A stretch of DNA of 64,000 nt from Metabacillus indicus LMG 22858 (GCF_000708755.2 NZ_JGVU02000002.1:1054001-1118000); one strand, 5' to 3'. Numbered from the stretch's first letter, positions 18,439-28,189 are shown. Made by a program: numbers and translations. Notes: a model not told the origin generated them from the letters alone.

Positions 18439-19743
18439 TTATTCTTTTACTGTATCATGCACAAGCGGCGGTGCTTCCACTGCCTGCTGTGACACTTTGA
18501 TGCTCTCATAAAGCTTCGCTTTGACTTGCTCCACATCTTCCTGGTTGCTGTAAATAGTTACTAGAGAATCGCCTTTTTTGACGGCCTCTCCAATTTTTTT
18601 GTTCAGCATCAGACCGACTGCAAGGTCAATTTCAGATTCTTTCGTAGCGCGTCCCGCTCCAAGCCACATCGCTGCAACTCCTACAGAATCTGCTACGATT
18701 TCAGACACATAGCCGTCTTCTTTTGCCGGAAGTTCAACTTTGTATTTTGCCTGCGGCATTTTGCTTGGGTCATCAACCACTGAACCGTCTCCGCCCTGTG
18801 CTTCAAGGAATACTTTCAGCGTTTCAAGAGCTTTTCCGTTTTGAATCACTTCTTCAAGCATGCTGCGCGCCTCTTCAAGGGATGATGCTTTTTCTGCAAG
18901 GAACACCATGTAGCTTCCAAGCGTTAAGCACAGCTCGTGAAGATCTTCCGGACCTTCGCCTTTTAATGTATCAATGGCCTCTTTGATTTCAAGTGCGTTT
19001 CCGATCGCGTAGCCAAGCGGCTGGCTCATATCAGAAATAACGGCCATCGTTTTGCGTCCGACTGCATTTCCTATCTCAACCATTGCCTGTGCAAGTTCTC
19101 TTGCATCATCAAGGTCTTTCATAAATGCTCCAGCGCCTGTTTTTACATCAAGAACAATGGCATCTGCTCCTGCTGCAATCTTTTTGCTCATAATCGAGCT
19201 TGCAATCAGCGGAATGCTGTCAACTGTTGCTGTTACGTCACGAAGAGCGTAAAGCTTTTTATCAGCAGGAGTTAAGTTGCCGCTCTGGCCGATAACCGCG
19301 ATTTTGTTTTGGTTTACAAGCTTAATGAACTCTTCATTTTCAATCTCAACATGGAAGCCAGGTACAGCTTCAAGTTTATCGATCGTTCCGCCTGTGTGGC
19401 CAAGGCCGCGTCCTGACATTTTTGCAACAGGAACTCCGACTGCAGCTACAAGGGGTCCAAGAACAAGTGTCGTTGTATCGCCTACTCCGCCTGTGCTGTG
19501 CTTATCAACCTTGATGCCTTCAATCTTGCTGAGGTCGATCGTGTCGCCTGAATGAACCATTTCCATCGTTAAGTTTGCGCGCTCTTCTTTTGTCATGCCT
19601 TTAAAAAAGATGGCCATTGTAAGAGCACTGATTTGATAATCAGGAATGTCACCGTTTGTATAGCCTTTGATGATAAAGCTGATTTCTTCTTTTGTCAGTT
19701 CTTTTCCGTCACGTTTTTTTTCAATTAAGTCAACGATTCTCAT
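18439..19743 (-). CDS. pdp: Pyrimidine-nucleoside phosphorylase
   Basis: A 434-aa thymidine/uridine phosphorylase that splits pyrimidine nucleosides to base and (deoxy)ribose-1-phosphate. The family signature [16 protein letters not shown] (about 112-127) and the [12 protein letters not shown] phosphate-site motif are present. It overlaps pupG by 4 bp. The sugar-1-phosphate product feeds the phosphopentomutase of the same operon. Confidence 0.96.
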   Translation of the reverse strand: MRIVDLIEKKRDGKELTKEEISFIIKGYTNGDIPDYQISALTMAIFFKGMTKEERANLTMEMVHSGDTIDLSKIEGIKVDKHSTGGVGDTTTLVLGPLVAAVGVPVAKMSGRGLGHTGGTIDKLEAVPGFHVEIENEEFIKLVNQNKIAVIGQSGNLTPADKKLYALRDVTATVDSIPLIASSIMSKKIAAGADAIVLDVKTGAGAFMKDLDDARELAQAMVEIGNAVGRKTMAVISDMSQPLGYAIGNALEIKEAIDTLKGEGPEDLHELCLTLGSYMVFLAEKASSLEEARSMLEEVIQNGKALETLKVFLEAQGGDGSVVDDPSKMPQAKYKVELPAKEDGYVSEIVADSVGVAAMWLGAGRATKESEIDLAVGLMLNKKIGEAVKKGDSLVTIYSNQEDVEQVKAKLYESIKVSQQAVEAPPLVHDTVKE

Positions 19744-20573
19744 TTTTTCTCCACCCCGCTGTGAATATCTTCAACGATTTTCTTCACTAGATTCAGGAAG
19801 TTCGTTTTTACCATTTCTGTTGTTTCCATTACTTCATCATGTGAAAGCGGCTGGTCCAGAATACCGGCAGCCATGTTTGAAATACAGGAAATGCCAAGCA
19901 CCTTCATGCCTGCATGATTGGCTACAATGACTTCAGGCACAGTTGACATGCCGACTGCGTCTCCGCCAAGGACACGTGCCAGGCGAACTTCTGCCGGTGT
20001 TTCATATGCAGGTCCCGTATTTCCGACATACACGCCTTCCTGCACTTTAATGCCAAGCTCTGAAGCCGCATTCTTTGCAAGAGTTCTTAGGTCGCGGCTG
20101 TATGCCTGGGACATGTCAGGAAAACGCACGCCGAGGTCTGAATCATTTGGTCCAATTAACGGGCTTGTTCCCATATTATTAATATGGTCAGAAATGATCA
20201 TTAAATCACCCGGTTCAAACGATTCATTCACTCCGCCTGCTGCATTCGTGACGATAATCGTTTTTACGCCCATTTCCTTAAGTACACGGACAGGGAACGT
20301 AACTTTCTTCATGTCGTAGCCTTCGTAAAAGTGGAACCGGCCCTGCATAGCAGCAACGTTTGCTCCTTTAAGCGTTCCGAATACAAGCTGTCCGGCATGG
20401 CCCTCAACAGTGGATACCGGGAAATTTGGAATGTCCTCATATGGAATTTTAACCGGATTCTCGATTTCATCCGCCAGAACACCAAGACCAGATCCAAGGA
20501 TCAGACCGATTTCAGGCAGGTTTTTTACTTTTTCCTTCATGAACTCTGCAGACTGTTTAATTTCTTGCAGCAT
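19740..20573 (-). CDS. pupG: Purine-nucleoside phosphorylase
   Basis: A 277-aa trimeric-type enzyme acting on guanosine, inosine and their deoxy forms. GSGLG (about 27), [16 protein letters not shown] and TNAAGG mark the phosphate and base sites. It lies 14 bp after drm and overlaps pdp. Together the three genes convert nucleosides to pentose-5-phosphates. Confidence 0.96.
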   Translation of the reverse strand: MLQEIKQSAEFMKEKVKNLPEIGLILGSGLGVLADEIENPVKIPYEDIPNFPVSTVEGHAGQLVFGTLKGANVAAMQGRFHFYEGYDMKKVTFPVRVLKEMGVKTIIVTNAAGGVNESFEPGDLMIISDHINNMGTSPLIGPNDSDLGVRFPDMSQAYSRDLRTLAKNAASELGIKVQEGVYVGNTGPAYETPAEVRLARVLGGDAVGMSTVPEVIVANHAGMKVLGISCISNMAAGILDQPLSHDEVMETTEMVKTNFLNLVKKIVEDIHSGVEKK

Positions 20574-20587
20574 GTCTCGTTCCCCCT

Positions 20588-21775
20588 TTAGTTTTTCAAT
20601 TCGTGCAAAAAGCTTTTTCCATGCTTTGGCATCGTCACTTTAAAGTTGTCGGCAATCGTCGCGCCGATATCAGCAAATGTTTCTCGGACAGGCAGTTCCG
20701 TGCCTTGTTTCATGCGCGGGCTGTACGCCAAAAGCGGAACATATTCACGTGTATGGTCTGTCCCGTGATGAACAGGGTCATTTCCGTGGTCAGCCGTAAT
20801 GATGAGCAGGTCATCTTCGTTTAATTTGGACATTAATTCAGGCAGACGAGCATCATACTCTTCAAGCGCGAGGCCGTATCCTTCAGGATCTCTTCTGTGC
20901 CCGAACAGCGCATCAAAATCAACCAGGTTTACAAAGCTTAGGCCTGTAAAATCACGGTCGGCTGTCTCAGCAATCTTGTCCATTCCGTCCATATTCGATT
21001 TCGTGCGGAGCGCGTCTGTAATGCCTTCTCCATCATAAATATCCGAAATTTTGCCGATGGCAATGACGTCGAGCCCGCCATCTTGAAGCTCATTCATAAC
21101 CGTGCGTTCAAATGGCTTCAGCGCGTAGTCGTGGCGGTTTGCCGTACGCTTGAAATTCCCCGGATTCCCCACAAAAGGACGGGCAATCACACGTCCGACC
21201 ATATATTTTTCATCAAGGGTCATCTCGCGTGCCATTTCACAGATCTTAAGCTGCTCTTCAATCGGAATGATGTCCTCATGAGCCGCAATCTGAAGAACCG
21301 AATCCGCAGATGTATACACAATCAGCGCTCCCGTTTTCATATGCTCTTCGCCAAGCTCATCCAGAATCTCCGTTCCTGATGCAGGTTTGTTTCCAATTAC
21401 TTTTCTGCCTGTTTTTTCTTCAATAGCTGAAATCAGTTCATCTGGAAAACCGTCCGGAAACACTTTAAACGGTGTATCAATACGAAGGCCCATGATTTCC
21501 CAGTGGCCTGTCATCGTATCCTTTCCGTTTGAAGCTTCCTTCATTTTTGTATAGAATGCCTGCGGTTTTTCCTGAACAGGAATTCCTTCGATTTCTTCTA
21601 TGTTGCTCAGTCCAAGCTTTGCCATGTTCGGCATGTTAAGGCCTTTCATATGCTCTGCAATGTGGCCGAGTGTGTGTGAGCCTTTGTCGCCGAAATCAGC
21701 TGCATCCGGTGCTTCCCCGATGCCGACTGAATCCATGACGATCAGAAACACTCTTTTATATGTATAATCAGACAT
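20588..21775 (-). CDS. drm: Phosphopentomutase
   Basis: A 395-aa alkaline-phosphatase-superfamily mutase (DeoB) that interconverts (deoxy)ribose 1- and 5-phosphates. Metal ligands are visible in [13 protein letters not shown] near the N-terminus and TADHGNDP and THTRE-like DHTREYVP near the C-terminus. The phosphorylated Thr lies in KDTMTGHWE. It is the promoter-proximal gene of the salvage operon. Confidence 0.96.
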   Translation of the reverse strand: MSDYTYKRVFLIVMDSVGIGEAPDAADFGDKGSHTLGHIAEHMKGLNMPNMAKLGLSNIEEIEGIPVQEKPQAFYTKMKEASNGKDTMTGHWEIMGLRIDTPFKVFPDGFPDELISAIEEKTGRKVIGNKPASGTEILDELGEEHMKTGALIVYTSADSVLQIAAHEDIIPIEEQLKICEMAREMTLDEKYMVGRVIARPFVGNPGNFKRTANRHDYALKPFERTVMNELQDGGLDVIAIGKISDIYDGEGITDALRTKSNMDGMDKIAETADRDFTGLSFVNLVDFDALFGHRRDPEGYGLALEEYDARLPELMSKLNEDDLLIITADHGNDPVHHGTDHTREYVPLLAYSPRMKQGTELPVRETFADIGATIADNFKVTMPKHGKSFLHELKN

Positions 21776-21837
21776 GTAGATCCTCCTTATGACTTAAAGT
21801 TGCTCTTTACTACCATTTCCCAATCGATGAAGATTGA

Positions 21838-21904
21838 TTTACGCGTTTTCATTGGTCAGAAGTCTGACATCTAAAGTATAAACCGTTTTCACGGATTCTG
21901 ACAA
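21838..21904 (-). promoter_or_regulatory. drm promoter with cre in the spacer
   Basis: The minus strand reads TTGTCA (21899-21904), 18 bp, TATACT (21875-21880). A cre-like TGAAAACGGTTTAT (21878-21891) fills the spacer and -10. A second, weaker cre-like TGAAAACGCGTAAA lies at 21838-21851. CcpA control of drm-pupG is known in B. subtilis, and the overlap predicts repression by occlusion. Confidence 0.62.
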
Positions 21905-21963
21905 TCATTATCTTTCTTTTTCCTTGTTTTATTTGTTCGAAAACCTGTTTGTCAAAAAAAGAT

Positions 21964-21988
21964 AAAAAGCCACCCCTCAGGATGGCTT
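21964..21988 (-). terminator. Terminator of xerD
   Basis: AAGCCATCC and GGTGGCTT pair with a short loop and run into TTTTT. The stem begins inside the xerD stop codon. Confidence 0.8.
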
Positions 21989-22880
21989 ATGCTCTTGGAT
22001 GATATTGTCTGTAGACGTCTTTCAGTCTAGTCTTTGAAACATGCGTGTAAATTTGAGTGGTGGAAATATCCGCGTGGCCGAGCATTTCCTGTACCGCCCG
22101 CAGATCTGCTCCATTTTCAAGAAGATGCGTTGCAAACGAATGGCGGAGAGTATGCGGCGTAAGCTCTTTGCTGATGCCTGCCTCAAGGGCAAGCTTTTTC
22201 AGATTCTTCCAGTAGCCCTGGCGCGTCATCCTGTTGCCGTGATGGTTTAAAAACAGGGCATCTGTCTGGTTTTTCTTCGATGCAAGCTTTGTTCTTCCCC
22301 TGTCAATGTACGTCTCAAGCGCTTCTGCTGCGGTTCTTCCAATCGGAACGATCCGCTCTTTATTGCCTTTTCCGATGCAGCGGACAAAGCCCATCGTCAA
22401 ATGCACGTCGGTTATATCAAGATTAATCATCTCACTCACCCGTATGCCAGTCGCATAAAGCAGTTCAAGCATGGCTTTATCTCTGTAGCCAAACGGCGAT
22501 GTGAGTTTTGGGGTATCAAGCAGTTTTTCAACTTCTGTTAGTGAAAGCACTTTTGGAAGGGTCCGTTCGACCTGGGGAGATTCAATATGTACAGTAGGAT
22601 CGTGGTCTGCGGCCTTTTCTCTTAAAAGAAACTGATGAAAGCTGCGGATGGAAGCAGTGTGCCGGGCGATTGTCTTGCTTGATTTTCCCGCTTCCTTTAA
22701 AGATTTTAAGAAATGGATAATTGAAAGTCGCGTCACGTCCTGAAAAGACGAAAGCTCTTCTTTTTCAGTCAAATAGTGATGGTAGCTTTTTAAATCACGT
22801 TCATACGAAACAATGGTATTGTGGGAAAGCCCCCGCTCCACCACCAGGTAATGCATGAAATCCTGAATTTGATCTTTCAA
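21987..22880 (-). CDS. xerD: Site-specific tyrosine recombinase XerD
   Basis: A 297-aa recombinase (RipX in B. subtilis) that resolves chromosome dimers at dif with XerC. Catalytic residues are in TGIRVSE (Arg), HTLRHSF (His/Arg), LGHADI (His) and QIYTHV (Tyr). The start is TTG at 22880, behind GGGGAG; no ATG is closer. It is 6 bp downstream of yqzK. Confidence 0.95.
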   Translation of the reverse strand: MKDQIQDFMHYLVVERGLSHNTIVSYERDLKSYHHYLTEKEELSSFQDVTRLSIIHFLKSLKEAGKSSKTIARHTASIRSFHQFLLREKAADHDPTVHIESPQVERTLPKVLSLTEVEKLLDTPKLTSPFGYRDKAMLELLYATGIRVSEMINLDITDVHLTMGFVRCIGKGNKERIVPIGRTAAEALETYIDRGRTKLASKKNQTDALFLNHHGNRMTRQGYWKNLKKLALEAGISKELTPHTLRHSFATHLLENGADLRAVQEMLGHADISTTQIYTHVSKTRLKDVYRQYHPRA

Positions 22881-22886
22881 TTTCCT

Positions 22887-23111
22887 CTACTCCCCGTTTA
22901 AGTAAAAGAAAAGCAGCCTGTTCAGCCAGTGCTCCTCTTCATCGGCCACCATCTTGGTGACCTTAAGCGCTGCACCCTCGGGCTGGTCATAGCGGTGCAT
23001 TTCTTCATACTCTAAGTTAACCCAAATGATAGCATAATAGAAAAGAATCGTAAATCCGGTAAACAAAATAAAAACTTTGATCATATCAAACATGGTCCGT
23101 GCTGCTCTCAC
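22887..23111 (-). CDS. yqzK: DUF4227 membrane protein YqzK
   Basis: A 74-aa protein with one membrane segment (about 10-30) and an acidic cytoplasmic or external tail. It matches the small YqzK family found between fur and xerD in Bacillus, and the function is unknown. AAGGAGG is only 2 bases from the ATG at 23117 but 8 bases from a GTG at 23111, so GTG is preferred. Confidence 0.8.
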   Translation of the reverse strand: MRAARTMFDMIKVFILFTGFTILFYYAIIWVNLEYEEMHRYDQPEGAALKVTKMVADEEEHWLNRLLFFYLNGE

Positions 23112-23187
23112 TCGCATTGCCTCCTTAAGAACCCGGCATCTTACCTAAACATATGCCAAAAAGGACAAACTTTATACGAATAAACGC

Positions 23188-23219
23188 AAAAAAACCTCTC
23201 CAATAATTAGGAAAGGTTT
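23188..23219 (-). terminator. Terminator of fur
   Basis: AAACCTTTCC and GGAGAGGTTT pair with an 8-nt loop and run into seven T residues on the minus strand. Confidence 0.88.
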
Positions 23220-23682
23220 ACTCCTGCTCTTCGTCCGGCTGTTCTTTCTCCTGACACCGGCGGCAAATGCCGTGAAAGGTCAGACGGTGATCTTTAATTT
23301 TAAATTGAAAGTCCCGTTCAACAATCTGTTCTACATCCTCAAGAAGATCTTCTTCTATTTCAGCGACCGCGCCGCATTCAATGCAGACAAGATGATGATG
23401 AAAGTGCGCTGCGCCTTCTTTTCTCAGATCATAGCGCGATACGCCGTCTCCAAAGTTTATTTTATCGACAATTTTAAGTTCTGTAAGTAGCTCCAACGTA
23501 CGATAAACAGTTGCTAAACCAATCTCTGGCGCTTTTTCCTTAACGAGGAGGTAAACATCTTCAGCACTCAAGTGATCTTCTTCACGCTCTAGCAGTACTC
23601 TGACAGTAGCTTCGCGCTGAGGAGTCAGCTTGTAGCTGGATGAATGCAACTGCTTTTTTATCCGCTCAATTCTGCTTTCCAT
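23218..23682 (-). CDS. fur: Ferric uptake regulator
   Basis: A 154-aa Fur-family repressor. The winged helix (about 20-85, with IGLATVYRTLELL as recognition helix) is followed by the metal-binding dimerisation domain with HFHHHLVCIECG and a second CxxC (CRRCQ). Position next to spoIIM, yqzK and xerD identifies it as Fur rather than PerR or Zur. Of two nearby ATGs (23688, 23682), the second has the correct 7-base distance from GGGAGG. Confidence 0.93.
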   Translation of the reverse strand: MESRIERIKKQLHSSSYKLTPQREATVRVLLEREEDHLSAEDVYLLVKEKAPEIGLATVYRTLELLTELKIVDKINFGDGVSRYDLRKEGAAHFHHHLVCIECGAVAEIEEDLLEDVEQIVERDFQFKIKDHRLTFHGICRRCQEKEQPDEEQE

Positions 23683-23758
23683 ACACACATTCCTCCCTCG
23701 CCGCGTTCCTCATCCATTATATCAAAAGAAAGGGATGTGTCCAACGAAAATCATTCCA

Positions 23759-23785
23759 ATCTAATAAATAAAATGATTATTAGAT
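23759..23785. promoter_or_regulatory. Candidate metalloregulator operator upstream of fur
   Basis: A perfect inverted repeat ATCTAATAA-N9-TTATTAGAT lies in the AT-rich gap between spoIIM and fur, surrounded by further AATCATT/AATGATT half-sites. Fur is controlled by PerR in B. subtilis. The arms resemble, but do not equal, the PerR box. There is no T run, so it is not a terminator. Confidence 0.45.
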
Positions 23786-23795
23786 AAAAATCATT

Positions 23796-24446
23796 CTATT
23801 TAGATACAATCTCAATAACATTTTTCATCAAAACAGGCGACGCATATGCCTCAAGCCCTGATGCAGCAGCGGTCAGCACAGCAATAGCAACAAAGAATGC
23901 CGCATACCGCGCGAACATCGAAAACGGCGACTCTGCCAGATTTGATTTTTTATTCAAGAGCTGCTTTACAATTTTAAGAGAAAAAGAGATGGCAGTCGTA
24001 CCCATAATAATAAATGCCGGTATTAAAATCATATTCTGCGGCATAACCGAAACAAATGAAAGCAAAAAGCCCTGCCAGCCCATTTGATTGACAAGAAAAC
24101 CGACAGTAAAGCCAACGACAATTCCCTTTAAGAATAACATAATCAGAATCACCGGCAAACCTATGATTGAAATGCCGAGCACCCACATCAGGCCCAGATA
24201 TTTCAGATTATGAAAAAAACTCTGCTGCAGCATTTCCACTGAACTTGCCACCTTGCCCTCAGAAACTTGTCCGAAAAAGCGGCTTAAATAAAAATATAAA
24301 TCTTCCTTTTGAGTAAAGTTCATGCTGTTGACGATGACCGCCCCGAAAATTACCCCCATCAAAAACAATACAAAGACAAACAGGTAGAGCGACGAGCGTT
24401 CTTTCATATGCTGGATCATCATTGCTTTTAATGGATGTTTGCGCAT
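23796..24446 (-). CDS. spoIIM: Stage II sporulation protein M
   Basis: A 216-aa membrane protein with about five hydrophobic segments, part of the SpoIID-SpoIIM-SpoIIP engulfment machine in the mother cell. Length matches B. subtilis SpoIIM (about 214). GGGAGG is 8 bases before the ATG at 24446; the upstream ATG at 24470 is rejected. Confidence 0.95.
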   Translation of the reverse strand: MRKHPLKAMMIQHMKERSSLYLFVFVLFLMGVIFGAVIVNSMNFTQKEDLYFYLSRFFGQVSEGKVASSVEMLQQSFFHNLKYLGLMWVLGISIIGLPVILIMLFLKGIVVGFTVGFLVNQMGWQGFLLSFVSVMPQNMILIPAFIIMGTTAISFSLKIVKQLLNKKSNLAESPFSMFARYAAFFVAIAVLTAAASGLEAYASPVLMKNVIEIVSK

Positions 24447-24477
24447 CTTTTCTTCCTCCCGGTTTTTCACTTACTAG

Positions 24478-24506
24478 ATTGTATGAAAAAAAGGAAGAAA
24501 CTATGA
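24478..24506 (-). promoter_or_regulatory. Sigma-E promoter of spoIIM
   Basis: The minus strand reads TCATAGT (24500-24506), 14 bp, CATACAAT (24478-24485). The -10 is a full match to the sigma-E consensus CATACANT and the -35 fits KMATATT in 6 of 7. It lies about 35 bp upstream of the start codon. Confidence 0.8.
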
Positions 24507-24572
24507 CAAGCCCCTATTGCATTATTTTCCCAAAAGGTTATAATTCTTAAAAACTGACAAGGCGGTGTTCCT

Positions 24573-25136
24573 ATGAAACGACCAATCTTACTTGATTTTC
24601 CGAATGAACTGACAACAGACAGACTCCTGATCCGCGCTCCCCGTCCAGGTGACGGCAAGGCAGTGAACGCCGCCGTAAACGAATCACTTGAAGAATTAAA
24701 GCCTTGGATGCCGTTTGCGCAAAAAAGCCAGTCTATAGAAGACACAGAAGCAAATATCCGCGAATCCTGCGCTAAATTCATGCTGCGGGAGGATCTGCGT
24801 CTTCTCATGTTTGACCGGATCACCGGCGAATTTATCGGAAGCACCGGCTTCCACCGCATGGACTGGGATGTTCCGAAAGTGGAAATCGGCTACTGGATTT
24901 CAACAAAGCACTCCGGAAAAGGATACATGATCGAGGCTGTTGAAGCCCTGACTGCCTTTGCCGCCAGAGAATTCGGCGCCAGGCGGGTAGAAATCAGGTG
25001 TGATCCGGAAAATGTTAAAAGCCGGCGCATTCCTGAAAAACTCGGTTTTCAGCTGGAAGGCATCCTCAGACAGGACGATGTTTCTGCAGACGGACGTTCC
25101 CTGAGAGATACGTGTGTGTTTGCTAAAATCTTTTAA
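24573..25136 (+). CDS. GNAT acetyltransferase, RimJ/RimL type
   Basis: A 187-aa acetyltransferase. TTDRLLIRAPRPGD opens the fold, IGYWISTKHSGKGYMIEA holds the acetyl-CoA loop (Q/R-x-x-G-x-A replaced by KHSGKGY), and CDPENVKSRRIPEKLGF closes it. This pattern is usual for ribosomal-protein-type N-acetyltransferases. The substrate is not predictable. It is a single plus-strand gene between two minus-strand blocks. Confidence 0.85.
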   Translation: MKRPILLDFPNELTTDRLLIRAPRPGDGKAVNAAVNESLEELKPWMPFAQKSQSIEDTEANIRESCAKFMLREDLRLLMFDRITGEFIGSTGFHRMDWDVPKVEIGYWISTKHSGKGYMIEAVEALTAFAAREFGARRVEIRCDPENVKSRRIPEKLGFQLEGILRQDDVSADGRSLRDTCVFAKIF

Positions 25137-25142
25137 CGCAAG

Positions 25143-25169
25143 AAGGCACTTTGACAAAAAGTGCCTTTT
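25143..25169. terminator. Shared terminator, acetyltransferase / yqxK
   Basis: AAGGCACTTT and AAAGTGCCTT pair around a 4-6 nt loop between convergent genes, with T-rich ends on both strands. Confidence 0.8.
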
Positions 25170-26338
25170 CATGCTTTAGAAACCCTGCCGTAAATCCCGC
25201 CTCCGCCCGGTTCTGCGCCAAGCCTGCCTTCCCTTGCCGCAAGTATGTACGCTGCTGTTTTAGCAGGAAGCACATTCTCAAGAAGTTCCTTTGAAACCTC
25301 ATGCAGGATCATCATTTCCGTTCCGAACGCAGTCTTCAGTTTTTCCAGTGTTTTCGGTCCAATGCCGGGGATAAACTGCAGCGGAACCTGATGTACATAA
25401 GGCGGTCGCTCCCTGCCACTTCCGGCCCTTCTGTCCGCCAGTTCAGCCAGCCGGGTGCTGACCCCTTTTGTAAACCGGGAACTGCCGCAGTTTTTGCATG
25501 ATTGTTCCTGTTCTTCGTTTGCAGCACCGCATGTTTCACAGACGGTTCTGTAATACTTTCCAAGCAGCGGATTCAGCCCGTGGTTGGAGGCAATCCGGCG
25601 GTCCCCTTCCCCTTTCAGAGCCATCCTGACCTCTTCAAATGAAGGTTCGGCAAGCTTGAGCTTCTGATATTCTCTTCCGATTTTGGACGTCGAATGAGCA
25701 TCCGAATTGGTCAGAAACGGATACTTGTCAAGCTCTGTGACTTTCGATGCCATCTCTGTGTCTGAACTCAAGCCAAGCTCAACGGCGTCAATCCATTCAG
25801 GTTCCAGTATCTCTTCAAGAGAAGCATGGACTCCGCTTCCATAAAGACTCTTATGCGGAGTGAAGATATGGGCGGGAATAAACAGCCCGTTAAGCTCCCT
25901 TACTTTCTTCTGCAGCGTTTTGGCTTCCCCGTACATTCTCTGCGTACTCAGGGTCAGGTTTTTCACCCTGCTGCCGAGCCAAAAGGAAAAATCCTTCATC
26001 CTCTCAATCGTCGGCATGAACACCAGGACGTGCAGCGGCCCTTTGCAGAGAGAATCATACACTTCTATTTCACAGCCAAGGAGAAGGGTCGTTTTTTCAA
26101 ACCTGATGCCGCCGTGCTGGAGCTCGCGCCATTTGCCTTCCCCGATGCCGTTTTCAAGCGTAATCAGAACTTCAGGAACGTGACAGTCTATGACTCCTAT
26201 GATATCCATCCCTTTATGCCCGCTTGCTTCTACTAAAATATTTTCAAGCGTCAGCTGCTTTGAGGCCGTTATTTTCACAGGCTTTCCGGAAGAAGTCCGG
26301 CCTATATGAATATGTAAGTCCGCATAATAATCGTTCAT
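25169..26338 (-). CDS. yqxK: Endonuclease Q-type PHP protein YqxK
   Basis: A 389-aa protein. The N-terminal PHP phosphoesterase domain carries the metal ligands DLHIHIG, the DCHVP and NSDAHS motifs. A zinc finger with two CxxC pairs (about 270-290) and a C-terminal HhH segment (FIPGIGPKTLEKL) follow. This order is that of EndoQ, which cuts 5' of deaminated bases such as hypoxanthine and uracil. It starts 1 bp after nudF ends, so the two are cotranscribed. Confidence 0.88.
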   Translation of the reverse strand: MNDYYADLHIHIGRTSSGKPVKITASKQLTLENILVEASGHKGMDIIGVIDCHVPEVLITLENGIGEGKWRELQHGGIRFEKTTLLLGCEIEVYDSLCKGPLHVLVFMPTIERMKDFSFWLGSRVKNLTLSTQRMYGEAKTLQKKVRELNGLFIPAHIFTPHKSLYGSGVHASLEEILEPEWIDAVELGLSSDTEMASKVTELDKYPFLTNSDAHSTSKIGREYQKLKLAEPSFEEVRMALKGEGDRRIASNHGLNPLLGKYYRTVCETCGAANEEQEQSCKNCGSSRFTKGVSTRLAELADRRAGSGRERPPYVHQVPLQFIPGIGPKTLEKLKTAFGTEMMILHEVSKELLENVLPAKTAAYILAAREGRLGAEPGGGGIYGRVSKA

Positions 26339-26339
26339 G

Positions 26340-26891
26340 CTATTTCTGAAGAGCCTGCTTTAATTGCAGATATTGAACAGCATAGGCGGTTTTTGCATCG
26401 AAAATCCGCTGCTCATCAATCAGCTGCTGCGCCTCTTCAAGCGTCACCTCCAGCACATCAACGAACTCATCCTCATCAAGCTCTGCCTTTTCTTCAAGAA
26501 CGTGCAAGTCATCCGTGTAGTAAACATGAACAAGTTCATCGGCAAATCCCGGAGATGTATAAAAAGAAATCAGATGCTGCAGCGATTGTGTTGTATAGCC
26601 TGTTTCCTCTTCAAGCTCACGCTTTGCCGTCACTTCCGGAAGCTCCCCTTTTTCAAGCTTGCCTGCAGGAATCTCCACAAGCACCCTCTCCATGGCTTTT
26701 CGGTATTGCTGAACCATCACAAGCTTATTGTCTTTCGTCAGTGCCAGGACAGCTACAGCACCGGGATGCTTGATAATTTCGCGCGTGCTTGTTTTTCCGT
26801 TAGGCAGCTCCACCTCTTCCAGATACAAATCAATAATGCGTCCTGAAAACAATTTTTCTGATGTTTTAGTGGTTTCCTTTAAGTGGTTCAT
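26340..26891 (-). CDS. nudF: ADP-ribose pyrophosphatase
   Basis: A 183-aa Nudix hydrolase. The box is perfect: GKLEKGE, seven residues, then RELEEETGY (about 77-99). It hydrolyses ADP-ribose to AMP and ribose-5-phosphate. It is divergent to mciZ and upstream of yqxK, matching the B. subtilis nudF locus. Confidence 0.94.
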   Translation of the reverse strand: MNHLKETTKTSEKLFSGRIIDLYLEEVELPNGKTSTREIIKHPGAVAVLALTKDNKLVMVQQYRKAMERVLVEIPAGKLEKGELPEVTAKRELEEETGYTTQSLQHLISFYTSPGFADELVHVYYTDDLHVLEEKAELDEDEFVDVLEVTLEEAQQLIDEQRIFDAKTAYAVQYLQLKQALQK

Positions 26892-27030
26892 TTCCGTTCC
26901 TCCGCGTTCTACAAATTCTCATGATTACATATATTCTACCACATTCTTAAGAAGCATCAGAGGCACCGCCTGAAACACCGCTTTAATGGACATACTGATA
27001 TCCACTACACGGGAAGCGAGGCGAATAAGC

Positions 27031-27153
27031 ATGAAGATCTACCTTCTTGAAAAAGGCATCGTCCTTGTCGGCAAAGCATGGGAAGTCCGGGAAAAGCTGA
27101 AAGAATACAGCAGAAAATATGAAACAATTGAACAGTGGACAAAGGACAAGTAA
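27031..27153 (+). CDS. mciZ: MciZ, peptide inhibitor of FtsZ
   Basis: A 40-aa protein. Its middle (GIVLVGKAWEVREKLKEY) is close to B. subtilis MciZ (G-VVLVGKAWEIRAKLKEY), with the same length and the same place between nudF and yqkF. MciZ caps FtsZ filaments in the sporulating mother cell and prevents extra Z-rings. The C-terminal tail is diverged. The SD (GCGAGGCG) is weak. A CATACTGA at 26991-26998 could be a sigma-E -10, but the -35 is poor. Confidence 0.88.
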   Translation: MKIYLLEKGIVLVGKAWEVREKLKEYSRKYETIEQWTKDK

Positions 27154-27224
27154 GCGTCACAATTGCTTTTTCCTCCTGCTTGTACTAATGTCAGTAGAAA
27201 GACGAACAGGCAGGAGTGAGACAA

Positions 27225-28130
27225 ATGAAAAAAAGACAGCTTGGCACATCTGATTTAATGGTAAGTGAAGTCGGACTCGGCTGCATGTCCCTTGGAACAG
27301 ACAAGGAGCAGGCAGAATCCATCATTGATGCAGCACTTCATGATGGCATCAACTATTTTGACACGGCCGATCTATATGATTTCGGACTGAACGAAGAATT
27401 TGTCGGAGCTGCCCTGAAAAAGAAACGAAAAGAAATCATCCTCGCCACAAAAGCGGGCAACCGCTGGAACGAAGCAAAAGACGGCTGGACCTGGGACGCT
27501 TCCAAAGCCTATATAAAAGAAGCGGTCAAACACAGCCTGAAACGCCTGAAAACAGATTACATCGACCTTTACCAGCTTCACGGGGGCACAATCGAAGACA
27601 ATATCGATGAAACCATCGAGGCTTTCGAAGACTTGAAAAAAGAGGGATTGATCCGCTACTACGGCATCTCCTCCATCCGTCCGAATGTCATTAAACAGTA
27701 CTTGGAGAAATCCTCCATCATCTCTGTCATGATGCAGTACAGCCTCCTTGACCGCCGTCCCGAAGAATGGTTTTCCCTTCTGAACGACCATGGTGTCAGC
27801 GTCATCGGCCGCGGCCCGATGGCCAAGGGACTGCTTACAGACAAATGGGAAACAAAGCTGAATGAAAAAGGCTACCTCTCATACAGCGAAGAAGAACTGC
27901 GCAGACTTCTTCCGCAAGTCGCAGCAGAAAGCGGACTTACCATGACCGAAACGGCCATCCAGTATTGCCTGAAACAGCAGACAGTCGGAACCATCGTTCC
28001 CGGCGCCAGCAAAATCGAACAAGTTCAGGCAAACTGCCGCGCTTCTGAGGCACGCCCGCTTTCAGGTGAAGAATTTGTAGCGCTGCAGGCTTTGACGAAG
28101 TTTGATAAGTATGAGGGGCATCGGGAGTAG
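27225..28130 (+). CDS. yqkF: Aldo/keto reductase YqkF
   Basis: A 301-aa NADPH-dependent AKR. The catalytic tetrad is visible as Asp and Tyr in FDTADLYD, Lys in ILATKAG and His in LYQLHGG. The C-terminal GTIVPGASK is the usual nucleotide phosphate site. AGGAG is 8 bases before the ATG at 27225; a GTG at 27216 also opens the frame. The gene follows mciZ as in B. subtilis. The physiological substrate is unknown. Confidence 0.88.
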   Translation: MKKRQLGTSDLMVSEVGLGCMSLGTDKEQAESIIDAALHDGINYFDTADLYDFGLNEEFVGAALKKKRKEIILATKAGNRWNEAKDGWTWDASKAYIKEAVKHSLKRLKTDYIDLYQLHGGTIEDNIDETIEAFEDLKKEGLIRYYGISSIRPNVIKQYLEKSSIISVMMQYSLLDRRPEEWFSLLNDHGVSVIGRGPMAKGLLTDKWETKLNEKGYLSYSEEELRRLLPQVAAESGLTMTETAIQYCLKQQTVGTIVPGASKIEQVQANCRASEARPLSGEEFVALQALTKFDKYEGHRE

Positions 28131-28150
28131 ACATGCTGGTGAATAGAAAA

Positions 28151-28189
28151 AGGAGGGGCTTTAGAGAATTACTCAGCCCCTCCTTTTTT
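28151..28189. terminator. Shared terminator, yqkF / sugar isomerase gene
   Basis: AGGAGGGGCT and AGCCCCTCCT form a 10-bp stem with a 14-nt loop followed by TTTTTTA, between convergent genes. Confidence 0.88.
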
